From an uncultured Bacilli bacterium (GTDB lineage: Bacteria; Bacillota_I; Bacilli_A; RF39; UBA660), in NCBI GenBank assembly GCA_934167465.1, contig CAKPKR010000001.1:248001-312000 (forward strand): a DNA stretch of 64,000 bases. Reading direction: 5' to 3'. A model generated the notes under the pieces. That model was given only the letters and a program-made list of their open reading frames with translations, was not told where the DNA came from and did not search any database. Positions 49,065 through 58,578 of the stretch are shown here, piece by piece (position 1 is the first letter of the stretch; the number at the start of each line of letters is the position of its first letter). A program made the position numbers and the translations under genes.

Positions 49065-49418
49065 TCTTTCTAATTATATATATGTTTAAAAAAAAATAAT
49101 TAACAAACTTTTCCACATAAAAAAACTTTATTTTTTTATTTAAAAATTCGTTTTTCCACTTATTTGTGTATAAATAATACACTTGTATGTGGAATAATTA
49201 TACACATATGTGAATAAAAAAATTAAGTTTTCCACAATTTTGTTTAAAACTATATTTATTTATTATTTTATAAGAAATTATTTTGTGGAAAAAAATGTGA
49301 ATTATGTGTGAATTAGTTGTGGACTAAAAAAAATCCACAAAATTGCTTTTTTTTTCTTAAAAAATAAGGTAAAATATAGGTAATTGAATCAGAAATAGGA
49401 GGTAATGGTTGTGGAAAA
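49065..49418. other. oriC: Likely chromosome replication origin (oriC) with DnaA-box cluster
   Basis: An AT-rich gene-free stretch before dnaA holds many DnaA boxes of the form TTTTCCAC(A/T) in both orientations: 49109-49117, 49152-49160 and 49228-49236 on the plus strand; TGTGGAAAA at 49284-49292 and 49410-49418, with weaker matches near 49188 and 49318. Genes left of here read left and genes right of here read right. It sits between rpmH and dnaA, the standard Firmicute position. Confidence 0.85.
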
Positions 49419-50760
49419 TAAAGTTTTATGGGACAATTGTTTAAGTAAAATTAAAGAAAAATTATCCCCAATTACCTTTGATACTTGGTTTTCAGAAACA
49501 AAATTATATAATATTGTGGAAAACAAAGTTACGCTTTCTGTTCCAATGCATGTTGTTAAAAAAATGCTTATGGAAAACTATAATGAATTAATTGAAGAGA
49601 CATTTACGGATATTTCTGGTTCTAACTTTAAATTTGAATATTTAACTGAACAAGAAATTGAAGAAAATATTCAAATTGATACTGAAACTATTGGTGTTCC
49701 TTCAATTTCATCTTTTGAAACAAATTTAAATCCTAATTATACATTTGAAAATTATGTAGTAGGTCAAAGTAATAAATTCGCACAAATGACAGCCATTGCT
49801 GTTGCTGAACAACCAGGAAAGATGTATAATCCTTTGTTCATATATGGTAAAAGTGGAATTGGAAAAACCCATTTAATGCATGCCATCGGTAATTATACAC
49901 TGAAAAAAAACAAAAATAGGGTTTTATATGTAACATGTGAAAAATTTGTCGAAGATTTTGTTGGAATTAATAAAAAGGGTGAAGATGGAAATAATTTTGA
50001 TGCCGTTGAAATATTTAAAAGAAAATATCGTGATATTGATGTCCTAATCATAGATGACATTCAATTTTTAGGAAATAGGGTAAAAACGCAACAAGAATTT
50101 TTCAACACCTTCAATGAATTATATGATAAAAATAAGCAAATCATTATTTCTTCTGATAGTTCACCTGATGATTTAAAACTATTAGAAGAGAGACTTACTA
50201 CTAGATTTAACTGGGGAATAACAATTCCAATTGAACAACCTGATTTTGAATTAAGAATGAAAATTATTGATAATAAATTAGATGGACATATATTAAAAGA
50301 CGAATTTAGTAGAGAAGTTAAAGAATTTATTGCTAGCAACTGTACTAGTGATATAAGAAAATTAGAAGGAGCTATTACTAGAGTTACAGCATATGCAACA
50401 ATGATGGGTGGATCAAAAATTACTTTAGAACTTGCTAACGAAGCTTTAAAAGATTATTTTGTAAAAAGTATTGTTTCAAAAAATAAAGTGGATAAAATTC
50501 AACAACTAGTTGCTAACAACTACAATATATCAGTTGATGATTTAAAAAGTAAAAAAAGAGTAGCATCCATTGCTTTACCAAGACAAATTGCTATGTATAT
50601 ATGTAGAATTCATTTAAATGAACCATTACAGAAAATTGGAATTGAATTTGGAGGTAAAGATCATACAACAGTTATGCACTCGGTGGAAAAAATAGAAAAG
50701 AAGATAAAAGAAAATAGTGAATTTAAATTAGAAATTGATAAACTAATTAATAAAATATAA
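49411..50760 (+). CDS. dnaA: Replication initiator DnaA
   Basis: AAA+ protein that opens oriC. The 449-residue protein begins MENKVLWDNCLSKIKEKLSP (domain I). It has Walker A FIYGKSGIGKTHLMHAIG (about 145-165), Walker B VLIIDDIQFLG, the arginine-rich LEERLTTRFNWG, and the domain IV HTH ending with ALPRQIAMYICRIHLNE and FGGKDHTTVMHSVEKI. The GTG at 49411 is chosen because AGGAGG lies eight bases before it. The ATG at 49405 is only two bases from that site. Confidence 0.96.
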   Translation: MENKVLWDNCLSKIKEKLSPITFDTWFSETKLYNIVENKVTLSVPMHVVKKMLMENYNELIEETFTDISGSNFKFEYLTEQEIEENIQIDTETIGVPSISSFETNLNPNYTFENYVVGQSNKFAQMTAIAVAEQPGKMYNPLFIYGKSGIGKTHLMHAIGNYTLKKNKNRVLYVTCEKFVEDFVGINKKGEDGNNFDAVEIFKRKYRDIDVLIIDDIQFLGNRVKTQQEFFNTFNELYDKNKQIIISSDSSPDDLKLLEERLTTRFNWGITIPIEQPDFELRMKIIDNKLDGHILKDEFSREVKEFIASNCTSDIRKLEGAITRVTAYATMMGGSKITLELANEALKDYFVKSIVSKNKVDKIQQLVANNYNISVDDLKSKKRVASIALPRQIAMYICRIHLNEPLQKIGIEFGGKDHTTVMHSVEKIEKKIKENSEFKLEIDKLINKI

Positions 50761-50928
50761 TTAATAATGTGGAAAAAAATAAATTATAAACATTTTATAT
50801 ACAACTAATTCACAGTCAAAAATTGAACTATTACATTATAAATAAAGACTTAAATTAGTTTTACACATTTTCCACTTTAATAATAAAAATAATAATATTC
50901 ATAAATATAAAAAATAGGAGGGTTAATT
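50761..50928. other. dnaA-dnaN intergenic region with DnaA boxes
   Basis: 168 AT-rich bases without a gene. It contains TGTGGAAAA (50768-50776) and TTTTCCACT (50868-50876), DnaA-box-like sites in opposite orientation. In B. subtilis the unwinding element lies in this interval (incC side), so the origin may be bipartite here too. No clear dnaN promoter was resolved. Confidence 0.55.
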
Positions 50929-52050
50929 ATGAATTTAGAAATTAAACAAAATGTATTATTAGAAAATTTAAACTATGCGATTAAGGGAATATCTACTAAG
51001 AATATTATTCCAATATTAAATTGTATTAAATTTGAATTAAAAAAAGAAGGACTATATATGACTAGTACTGATAATGAAAGTGCTATTAAAACATTTATTC
51101 CTGAATGTGATATTGTAAGTATTAATTCATTAGGTGAAATAGTAGTATCAGGAAGATATATATATGAAATAATTAAGAAATTACCAGGAAAAGTTATTAA
51201 AATAGAAGAAGTAATAGATAATAAAGTACATATATCAACAGATAATTCATCATTTGATTTAAATTGTAATAATATTAATGAATATCCAGAATTAGATTTA
51301 AATGATAGTAAAAATCCAGTTATTATTAATAAAAAACTATTTAAAACAATGATTAAACAAACTTCTTTTGCAGCCTCAACTCAAGAAAATAGACCAGAAT
51401 TTACTGGAATTAATATTATATTAGAAAATAATAAATTAGAATGTACAGCAACTGATTCGTATCGTTTAGCAAAAAAATATATTGAATTAGATAATGTATA
51501 TGAAAATAATGTTAACTTAATAATTCCAAATAAAAATATAATGGAATTAGAAAGAATGATTGAAGATAATGAAGAACCTTTAGAAATGCACATTTTTAAT
51601 AATAAAGTTATATTTAAATTTGATAATATAATATTTATGACAAGATTAATTAATGGAAATTATCCTGATACAAATAAATTAATTCCTAATAATTTTAATA
51701 TAATTCTTAAAGCTAATTTAAATGAATTATATAGTGCAATTGATAGAGCTAGCTTACTTACTAGTGAATATGATAAAAATACAATTAAACTAGAATTAAA
51801 TGAAAAAATAGTTGTTATATCTTCAAACATTCCCGAAATAGGGTATGTTGAAGAAAAACTAAATGTTGATACTGATTATAAAGATAAATTCAAAATTTCA
51901 TTTAGTTCTAAATATATGTTAGATGCTTTAAAATCATTAGAATGTGATGAAGTAAATATTAAATTTAATGGTGAAGAACAACCAATTATTGTTAATAATA
52001 TAATAGATGATGGTGTTATTCAATTAGTATTACCTGTTAAAACATATTAA
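50929..52050 (+). CDS. dnaN: DNA polymerase III beta clamp
   Basis: Sliding clamp for replication. The 373-residue protein shows the three-domain clamp pattern with STKNIIPILNCIKFELKKEG, SFAASTQENRPEFTGINIIL, TATDSYRLAKKYIEL and the C-terminal IVLPVKTY-type ending QLVLPVKTY. Preceded by an AGGAGG ribosome binding site and followed by a terminator. Confidence 0.96.
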   Translation: MNLEIKQNVLLENLNYAIKGISTKNIIPILNCIKFELKKEGLYMTSTDNESAIKTFIPECDIVSINSLGEIVVSGRYIYEIIKKLPGKVIKIEEVIDNKVHISTDNSSFDLNCNNINEYPELDLNDSKNPVIINKKLFKTMIKQTSFAASTQENRPEFTGINIILENNKLECTATDSYRLAKKYIELDNVYENNVNLIIPNKNIMELERMIEDNEEPLEMHIFNNKVIFKFDNIIFMTRLINGNYPDTNKLIPNNFNIILKANLNELYSAIDRASLLTSEYDKNTIKLELNEKIVVISSNIPEIGYVEEKLNVDTDYKDKFKISFSSKYMLDALKSLECDEVNIKFNGEEQPIIVNNIIDDGVIQLVLPVKTY

Positions 52051-52075
52051 AAATAGAATTTTTTCTATTTTTTTT
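52051..52075 (+). terminator. Terminator of dnaN
   Basis: Stem AAATAGAA/TTCTATTT with a four-base loop, followed by T-rich sequence. Confidence 0.7.
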
Positions 52076-52136
52076 CTTTTTCTACAAATTTCAACATTAA
52101 CTATATATAGAATATATAACTCAAAGGAGGGTTATT

Positions 52137-52595
52137 GTGGAAAACTATGAAATAAATAATTCAACATTAGCAGTTATTGCTTTAAATGAGAAACAATCCA
52201 AAATAATTGAATTAGATGAAATTTATATTGTGGAAAAATCTGTATTTGAAATAATTGATCATAGTTGTAAATTTTTTGGAAGTTCATATTTAGGAAGACA
52301 TGAGGGAACAAAAATGATAACTGGAATAAAATATAAAACACCTATATTAATTGAAGAAAGTCATAATATTATATTTTTTCCTACATGTTCTTCTAAAATG
52401 AATAATTGTATGTGGATATCTTTAAATAATATTAAAAATTATTCAAAATATAAAAGAATTTCTAAAATTATATTTAAAAATGATTATGAATTAATTCTTA
52501 ATATTTCATATGGTTCATTAGAAAATCAAATATTAAGATCAACTTTATTAGATAGTACACTTAGAAATCATAAAAAAAATATAATGAATAAGTAA
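52137..52595 (+). CDS. comK: Competence transcription factor ComK family protein
   Basis: ComK switches on DNA-uptake genes in Bacillus. The 152-residue protein has the family hallmarks in order: YEINNSTLAVIAL, VFEIIDHSCKFFGSSYLGRH with the EGTK that follows, TPILIEESHNIIFFPTCSSK, NNCMWISLNNI, and SYGSLENQILRSTLLD. The start is GTG, seven bases after AGGAGG. The C-terminal tail of Bacillus ComK is missing, as in shorter family members. It occupies the place between dnaN and recF normally held by the S4-domain gene yaaA. Function by homology only. Confidence 0.85.
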   Translation: MENYEINNSTLAVIALNEKQSKIIELDEIYIVEKSVFEIIDHSCKFFGSSYLGRHEGTKMITGIKYKTPILIEESHNIIFFPTCSSKMNNCMWISLNNIKNYSKYKRISKIIFKNDYELILNISYGSLENQILRSTLLDSTLRNHKKNIMNK

Positions 52596-52612
52596 TTTAC
52601 TTATTTTTTCTT
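52587..52612 (+). terminator. Terminator of comK
   Basis: Stem AATAAGTAA/TTACTTATT overlapping the stop codon, followed by a T run. Confidence 0.75.
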
Positions 52613-52630
52613 TTTTTTTGCTTTATTTTA

Positions 52631-52639
52631 TGATATAAT
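52631..52639 (+). promoter_or_regulatory. Extended -10 promoter of recF-gyrB-gyrA
   Basis: TGATATAAT, that is TG-n-TATAAT; no good -35 is seen. It lies between the comK terminator and recF. Confidence 0.5.
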
Positions 52640-52715
52640 GTACATGTATGTGTAGGAGTATGAAAAAATATAAATTTTAAAAAATAGGCCATTTAAATAA
52701 AAAAAGAGGTGTTTT

Positions 52716-53834
52716 ATGTATATTAAGAACATAAATATTAAAAATTTTCGGAATTATGACAAATTATCTCTTGAATTTAATAAAGGTATAAATATTATAT
52801 ATGGAAATAATGGCCAAGGAAAAACTAATTTATTGGAAAGTTTATATTTTTTAGCCCTTACAAAATCACATAGATCTTATATAGATAATAATTTGATAAA
52901 GGATAATAAAGATTCATTTAAACTAATTGGAAACATTTATGTGGAAAAAATAAAAACTAAACTAGAAATCAATTATAATATAAAACAAAAAACATTAAAA
53001 ATTGATAACAATGAAGTAAAAAAAATAAATGAATATATATCTAAAATGAATATTATTATTTTTTATCCTGATGACTTAGAATTAATTAAAAATTCTCCTA
53101 ATATTAGAAGGAGATTTTTAAACTTAGAGCTAAGTCAATTACAAAGTGATTATTATATTTTAATTAATGATTATAATAAAATATTAAAAATTCGAAATGA
53201 CTATTTAAAGAAAAATAAAAACTTTGATAAAAGTTATTTTGAAATTATAACTAATTATCTAATAGATAAAGCAATTCAAATTTATCGAATTAGAAATAAA
53301 TTTATAATAAGGTTAAATGAAAATATAAAAGAAATATATAAAAATTTAACTGATATTGATAACTTTAATATTTTATATAAAACATCTATATATTTTGAAA
53401 ATTATGAACGAGATTATTTAAAAGAAAAATTAAATAAAGAATTTAAAAAAATATATGATAAAGAATTAAAATATAAGATGACATTAATTGGTCCTCATAG
53501 AGATGATATTGAATTTTATATAAAAGATAAAAATATTAAACAATTTGCATCTCAAGGACAACAAAGAATGGCTGTTTTAGCGCTTAAATTAGCTGAAATT
53601 AATATATTTAAACAATATAAAAATAATTATCCAATTATATTATTAGATGATGTATTTAGTGAACTAGATAAAAAGAAAAAAAATAATTTATTAAAATATA
53701 TTAATGATGATATTCAAGTAATAATTACAACAACTGATTTATCAAATATAAGTAAAAAATTATTGAATAAAGCTAAATTAATACAAATAGAAAATGGTCA
53801 AATAAAAAAAAATAGTAGAGGTGAAAGAAAATGA
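52716..53834 (+). CDS. recF: DNA replication and repair protein RecF
   Basis: SMC-like ATPase that helps load RecA at gaps. The 372-residue protein starts MYIKNINIKNFRNYDKLSLE. It has Walker A INIIYGNNGQGKTNLLESLY (about 27-46), the signature ASQGQQRMAVLALKLAE and Walker B YPIILLDDVFSELD. Its stop overlaps the gyrB start by four bases (ATGA). Confidence 0.95.
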   Translation: MYIKNINIKNFRNYDKLSLEFNKGINIIYGNNGQGKTNLLESLYFLALTKSHRSYIDNNLIKDNKDSFKLIGNIYVEKIKTKLEINYNIKQKTLKIDNNEVKKINEYISKMNIIIFYPDDLELIKNSPNIRRRFLNLELSQLQSDYYILINDYNKILKIRNDYLKKNKNFDKSYFEIITNYLIDKAIQIYRIRNKFIIRLNENIKEIYKNLTDIDNFNILYKTSIYFENYERDYLKEKLNKEFKKIYDKELKYKMTLIGPHRDDIEFYIKDKNIKQFASQGQQRMAVLALKLAEINIFKQYKNNYPIILLDDVFSELDKKKKNNLLKYINDDIQVIITTTDLSNISKKLLNKAKLIQIENGQIKKNSRGERK

Positions 53835-55750
53835 ATAATGAACATTATGATGCATCTGATATTCAAGTACTAGAAGGATTAGAAGCTGTAAGAAAGCGCC
53901 CTGGTATGTATATAGGTACAACCGATGTTAAAGGTTTACATCATTTAGTTTGGGAAATAGTTGATAACTCAATCGATGAAGCTTTAGCAGGTTTTTGTAA
54001 TAATATTGAAATAATTATAAATAAAGATAATTCAATAACTGTAAAAGATAATGGTAGAGGTATCCCAGTTGGTGTACATGCTAAAACTGGAATTTCAACA
54101 GTTGAAACAGTATATACAGTATTACATGCTGGTGGTAAATTCGGTGGAGGCGGATACAAAGTATCTGGAGGATTACACGGAGTTGGTGCTTCAGTAGTTA
54201 ATGCCTTATCAAAATGGGTTGTTGTAACTGTTTATAAAGATGGAAAAGTTTATGAATGTAAATTTGAAAATGGTGGAAAAACAACTCAAAAATTAACAGT
54301 AATAGGAGAATGTGAAAAAGAAAGAACGGGAACAACTGTTACATTTAAACCAGACCTTGAAATATTTGATACTGATATTTATGATTATGAAACATTAAAA
54401 ACTAGAACTCGTGAGTTAGCTTTCCTAAATAAAGGTTTAAAATTAACTTTAAGAGATGATAGAGATGATGAAGATACAACCGGAGAAACTTTTCATTATG
54501 AAGGTGGAATAAGTGAGTATGTTAGATATTTAAATAAAAATAAAACACCTATTCACGAACAAATAATTCATCTTGAAGGTGAAGACGAAGGTGTAATGTT
54601 TGAAGTTGCATTACAATATAATGATGGTTATAGCGATAGTATTTATTCATTTGTTAATAATATTAATACTCATGATGGTGGAACACACGAAGAAGGGGTA
54701 AGAAGAGCATTAACTCGTATTATTAATAGTTATGCTCGAAAAAATAAATTATTAAAAGAAAAAGATGATTCTTTAACAGGTGATGATGTTAAAGAAGGAT
54801 TAACTATGATTGTTTCTTGTAAACATCCAAATCCTCAATTTGAAGGTCAAACAAAAGGAAGATTGGGAAATTCAGAAGTTCGTAAATTAGCAGATAGTGT
54901 TTTTAGTGAAGGTTTCGAAAGATTTTTATTAGAAAATCCAGATACCGCAAAAATTATAGTGGAAAAAGCAACTGTTGCTTCTAGAGCAAGAATGGCTGCT
55001 AAAAAAGCACGTGAAGCTACTCGTAGAAAAACAGCATTAGATGGATTCAATACAATTGGAAAATTAGCAGATTGTACAAGTAAAGATGCTTCAATAAGTG
55101 AAATATTTATAGTCGAAGGTGATTCAGCCGGTGGTTCAGCTAAAGATGCTAGAATTCCTAAAACTCAAGCAATTTTACCATTAAGAGGAAAAATTCTTAA
55201 TGTTGAAAAAGCAAGATTAGATAGAGCCTTATCAAATGAAGAAATAAGAACAATTATAACAGCATTTGGTACTGGTATTGGTGATGAATTTGATATTAGT
55301 AAATTAAGATATCATAAAATAGTAATTATGACCGATGCCGATGTTGATGGTTCACATATTAGAATTTTATTGTTAACTTTATTTTATAGGTTCTTTAAAC
55401 CAATTGTTGAAGGTGGATATGTTTATGCAGCTCAACCACCATTATATAAAGTAATTAATGGTAAAAATATTAAATATGTTTTAACAGATGAAGAATTGGA
55501 AGAATATAGAAGTACATTAAGTCCAAATGCTAAACCAATAGTACAAAGATTTAAAGGTTTGGGTGAAATGGACGCAATTGACTTACGTGAAACAACAATG
55601 CATATAGATAATCGTGTCTTAAAAAGAGTAACAGTAGAAGATGCAATAGCTGCAGATAAAGTATTCACAGATTTAATGGGTGATGATGTAATTCCTCGTA
55701 AATCATTTATTGAAGAATTCGCTAAATTTGCAGAAATGTTGGATGTATAG
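53831..55750 (+). CDS. gyrB: DNA gyrase subunit B
   Basis: ATPase subunit of gyrase, which introduces negative supercoils. The 639-residue protein has LEAVRKRPGMYIGTTD, the GHKL ATP site EIVDNSIDEALAGF and NGRGIP, and LHGVGASVVNALS. The TOPRIM region contains IFIVEGDSAGGSAKDARIPK and IMTDADVDGSHI. The C-terminal end is RKSFIEEFAKFAEMLDV. Full length; followed nine bases later by gyrA. Confidence 0.97.
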   Translation: MNNEHYDASDIQVLEGLEAVRKRPGMYIGTTDVKGLHHLVWEIVDNSIDEALAGFCNNIEIIINKDNSITVKDNGRGIPVGVHAKTGISTVETVYTVLHAGGKFGGGGYKVSGGLHGVGASVVNALSKWVVVTVYKDGKVYECKFENGGKTTQKLTVIGECEKERTGTTVTFKPDLEIFDTDIYDYETLKTRTRELAFLNKGLKLTLRDDRDDEDTTGETFHYEGGISEYVRYLNKNKTPIHEQIIHLEGEDEGVMFEVALQYNDGYSDSIYSFVNNINTHDGGTHEEGVRRALTRIINSYARKNKLLKEKDDSLTGDDVKEGLTMIVSCKHPNPQFEGQTKGRLGNSEVRKLADSVFSEGFERFLLENPDTAKIIVEKATVASRARMAAKKAREATRRKTALDGFNTIGKLADCTSKDASISEIFIVEGDSAGGSAKDARIPKTQAILPLRGKILNVEKARLDRALSNEEIRTIITAFGTGIGDEFDISKLRYHKIVIMTDADVDGSHIRILLLTLFYRFFKPIVEGGYVYAAQPPLYKVINGKNIKYVLTDEELEEYRSTLSPNAKPIVQRFKGLGEMDAIDLRETTMHIDNRVLKRVTVEDAIAADKVFTDLMGDDVIPRKSFIEEFAKFAEMLDV

Positions 55751-55759
55751 GAGGATATT

Positions 55760-58201
55760 ATGGATAGAATAATTGAAAAAAATATTGTACAAGAAGTAAG
55801 AGATTCTTTCTTAGAATATTCAATGAGTGTAATTGTATCTCGTGCTATTCCAGATTTAAGAGATGGTTTAAAACCTGTTCATCGTAGAATTTTATATTCA
55901 ATGTATGAATCAGGATATACTGCAGATAAACCACATCGTAAAAGTGCTAGAATAGTCGGGGATGTTATGGGAAAATATCATCCACATGGTGATTCATCAA
56001 TTTATGAAGCAATGGTTCGTATGGCTCAACCATTTAGTTTTAGACATATGTTGGTAGATGGACACGGTAACTTTGGTAATATGGATGGAGATGGAGCAGC
56101 AGCAATGCGTTATACCGAAGCTCGTCTTTCAAAATTATCTTTAGAAATGGTAAGAGATATTAATAAAGATACTGTTGATTTTAAAAATAATTTTGATGAT
56201 ACTGAAAAAGAACCTGTTATATTACCTTCTAGATTTCCAAATATATTAGTAAATGGATCAATGGGAATAGCAGTTGGAATGGCAACCAATATTCCTCCAC
56301 ATAATTTAGGAGAAGTTATAGATGGATGTGTTGCTTATATCGATAATCCTGAAATTGATACATTAGGTTTAATGCAACATATTAAAGGTCCAGATTTTCC
56401 AACTGGTGGTATAATCCTTGGAAATAGTGGAATAAGAAAAGCTTATGAAACTGGAAAAGGAAGCATTACTATTCGTGGTAAAGTTGAAATAGAAGAAAAC
56501 AATGGTAAAAGTAGAATTATTGTTACAGAACTTCCATATCAAGTCAATAAAAAAGAATTCCAAGAAAGAATTGGACAATTAGTCAGAGATAAAATATTAG
56601 ATGGAATTAGTGATTTACACGAAGAATCAAACTTAGAAAACCCAGTTCGTGTTGTAATTTATTTGAAAAAAGAAGCCAATGCTAATGTTGTATTAAATAA
56701 TTTATATAAACATACACAATTACAAACAACTTATGGCATTAATTTATTAATGATAGATCAACAAACACCTAGAATATTATCTTTAAAAGAAGTTATTTCT
56801 AAATATATTGATTATCAAAAAGAAATTATTATTAGAAGAAGTAAATTTGATTTAAATAAATGTGAAGCAAGAGTTCATATATTAGAAGGTTTAAAAATAG
56901 CTTTAGATAATATAGATGAAATAATTAGAATAATTAAAGCATCAAAAACAGATGATATTGCTAAAGAACAATTAATGTCTAAATTTCCTTTGGATGTAGT
57001 TCAATGTGAAGCAATCTTAGAAATGAAGTTAAGAAGATTAACTGGTTTAGAAAAAGATAAAATAGAAAATGAGTTAAAAGATTTATTAGAGCGTATTGAA
57101 GAATTAAAATCTATTTTAGCTTCAGAACAAAAAGTATTAGATATAATTAAGTCTGAATTAATTGAAATTAAAGATAAATATAGTGATGAAAGAAGAACAA
57201 ATATAGATATGACAGCAATAGAATATATTGAAGATGAGTCATTAATTCCAGTAGAGGACATAGTTATAACATTAACTAATAAAGGATATATAAAAAGAGT
57301 AACTAGTGAAACTTATAAAACTCAAAATAGAGGTGGAGTTGGAATTAAAGGTATGGCTACAAATGAAGAGGATTTTGTAGAACAATTAATTTCAATGACA
57401 ACACACGATTACTTATTATTTTTTACAGATAAGGGAAAAGTGTACCGAATTAAAGGATATGAAGTACCTGAATTTAGTAGACAATCTAAAGGATTACCTA
57501 TTATTAATTTATTACCAATTGAAAAAGATGAACAAGTTACAGTTATGTTAAAGGTTGAAAATCAAGACCAAAATAAATATATTGTATTTTGTACACAAAG
57601 TGGTTTAATTAAAAGAACTGAATTAACTGAATTTGATAACATTAGAAATAATGGTAAAATAGCAATTACTCTAAAAGAAAATGATAAATTGATATCTGCA
57701 AGAAAAACAGATGGTACAAAAGAAATAATGATTGGTACTTCAAATGGTCGAATGATTAGATTTGAAGAAAATGAAATTAGAGTAATGGGTAGAACTGCAT
57801 CTGGAGTAAAAGGAATAGATGTCGGTGATGGAATATGTGTTGGATGTGAAGTAGCTGATAAAGAACAACAAGTATTAGTTGTTACTGAAAAAGGATATGG
57901 TAAACGTACTAGTGTTGAAGAGTACAGACAAACACATAGAGGTAGCAAAGGTGTTAAGGCATTAAATGTTACAGAAAAAAATGGTAATATAGTTTCATTT
58001 AAAATAATTGATAGTACAGAAGATTTAATGATTATTACAAATAGTGGAATAATTATTAGATTACCAATTGAACAAATATCAACAACAGGTAGAGTAGCGC
58101 AAGGTGTAAAATTAATTAATCTTAAAGATGAACAAAAAGTAAGTACAGTAGCGCTTATTCAAAAAGATGAAACAAATGAAATAGAAGAACAACAAAATTA
58201 A
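55760..58201 (+). CDS. gyrA: DNA gyrase subunit A
   Basis: DNA cleavage/religation subunit of gyrase. The 813-residue protein contains the quinolone-resistance region KYHPHGDSSIYEAMVRMAQ (Ser and Glu at the usual positions), the active Tyr in AAMRYTEARLS and the GyrA box QNRGGVGIKGM. Six beta-pinwheel repeats follow (for example YRIKGYEVPEFSRQSKG). The wild-type-like QRDR shows no obvious resistance change. Confidence 0.97.
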   Translation: MDRIIEKNIVQEVRDSFLEYSMSVIVSRAIPDLRDGLKPVHRRILYSMYESGYTADKPHRKSARIVGDVMGKYHPHGDSSIYEAMVRMAQPFSFRHMLVDGHGNFGNMDGDGAAAMRYTEARLSKLSLEMVRDINKDTVDFKNNFDDTEKEPVILPSRFPNILVNGSMGIAVGMATNIPPHNLGEVIDGCVAYIDNPEIDTLGLMQHIKGPDFPTGGIILGNSGIRKAYETGKGSITIRGKVEIEENNGKSRIIVTELPYQVNKKEFQERIGQLVRDKILDGISDLHEESNLENPVRVVIYLKKEANANVVLNNLYKHTQLQTTYGINLLMIDQQTPRILSLKEVISKYIDYQKEIIIRRSKFDLNKCEARVHILEGLKIALDNIDEIIRIIKASKTDDIAKEQLMSKFPLDVVQCEAILEMKLRRLTGLEKDKIENELKDLLERIEELKSILASEQKVLDIIKSELIEIKDKYSDERRTNIDMTAIEYIEDESLIPVEDIVITLTNKGYIKRVTSETYKTQNRGGVGIKGMATNEEDFVEQLISMTTHDYLLFFTDKGKVYRIKGYEVPEFSRQSKGLPIINLLPIEKDEQVTVMLKVENQDQNKYIVFCTQSGLIKRTELTEFDNIRNNGKIAITLKENDKLISARKTDGTKEIMIGTSNGRMIRFEENEIRVMGRTASGVKGIDVGDGICVGCEVADKEQQVLVVTEKGYGKRTSVEEYRQTHRGSKGVKALNVTEKNGNIVSFKIIDSTEDLMIITNSGIIIRLPIEQISTTGRVAQGVKLINLKDEQKVSTVALIQKDETNEIEEQQN

Positions 58202-58215
58202 TTGTTGTTCTTTTT
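58187..58215 (+). terminator. Terminator of gyrA
   Basis: Nine-base stem GAACAACAA/TTGTTGTTC overlapping the stop codon, followed by five T. Confidence 0.8.
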
Positions 58216-58216
58216 A

Positions 58217-58232
58217 TGTTTCACGTGAAACA
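58217..58232. other. parS: parS site 1
   Basis: TGTTTCACGTGAAACA, a perfect 16-base palindrome matching the consensus ParB/Spo0J-binding site. ParB is encoded at 13041-13919. Confidence 0.85.
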
Positions 58233-58374
58233 TTGAATTACTATCTAATTTTTTTAATTCAAAAAATTTATTAGACTTATATATTTTGAATTTTATAATA
58301 TATTTATTATCTATATTTTTGATTTATGTAAAAATATTAATTTTATATTTTATTATATAATTTTTATAATATAA

Positions 58375-58390
58375 TGTTCCACGTGGAACA
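58375..58390. other. parS: parS site 2
   Basis: TGTTCCACGTGGAACA, a perfect palindromic parS variant with C/G at the fifth position of each half. The 140 bases between sites 1 and 2 are extremely AT-rich and show no gene. Confidence 0.8.
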
Positions 58391-58419
58391 TTAAAATTAA
58401 ATTATAAAACAACAATCAA

Positions 58420-58435
58420 TGTTTCACGTGAAACA
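58420..58435. other. parS: parS site 3
   Basis: TGTTTCACGTGAAACA, identical to site 1. Confidence 0.85.
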
Positions 58436-58447
58436 TTGATAAAAAAC

Positions 58448-58476
58448 TTGCTAAAAAAAATAAAATATTATATATT
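58448..58476 (+). promoter_or_regulatory. Promoter of the SRP RNA gene
   Basis: TTGCTA (58448-58453), 17-base spacer, TATATT (58471-58476), six bases before the first base of the RNA stem. Confidence 0.7.
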
Positions 58477-58482
58477 ATTAAT

Positions 58483-58562
58483 GACACAACATTTATATTC
58501 GAACCAGGTCAGATGAGGAATCAAGCAGCCTTAAGATTCACTAAATGTGTGTGTCTTTTTTT
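58483..58562 (+). ncRNA. ffs: Signal recognition particle RNA, short (4.5S) bacterial type
   Basis: The conserved SRP domain IV motif is present: CCAGGTCAG on one side, and AATCAAGCAGCC on the other, around a GAGG tetraloop. It closes into one long hairpin whose ends GACACAACATTTA (58483-58495) and TAAATGTGTGTGTC (58542-58555) pair, followed by a T run. About 73 bases, so without an Alu domain. It binds Ffh for cotranslational targeting. Placement beside tadA and dnaX matches Bacillus scr. Confidence 0.9.
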
Positions 58563-58578
58563 ATAATTGGTGATGAAA

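Noticed and set aside
52658..52681. Short frame MKKYKF after AGGAG upstream of recF
   Set aside because: Six codons only; could be a leader peptide but nothing supports it beyond the ribosome binding site.
54847..55050. Antisense open frames over gyrB, gyrA and other core genes
   Set aside because: They mirror well-conserved genes, lack ribosome binding sites and have no recognisable content.
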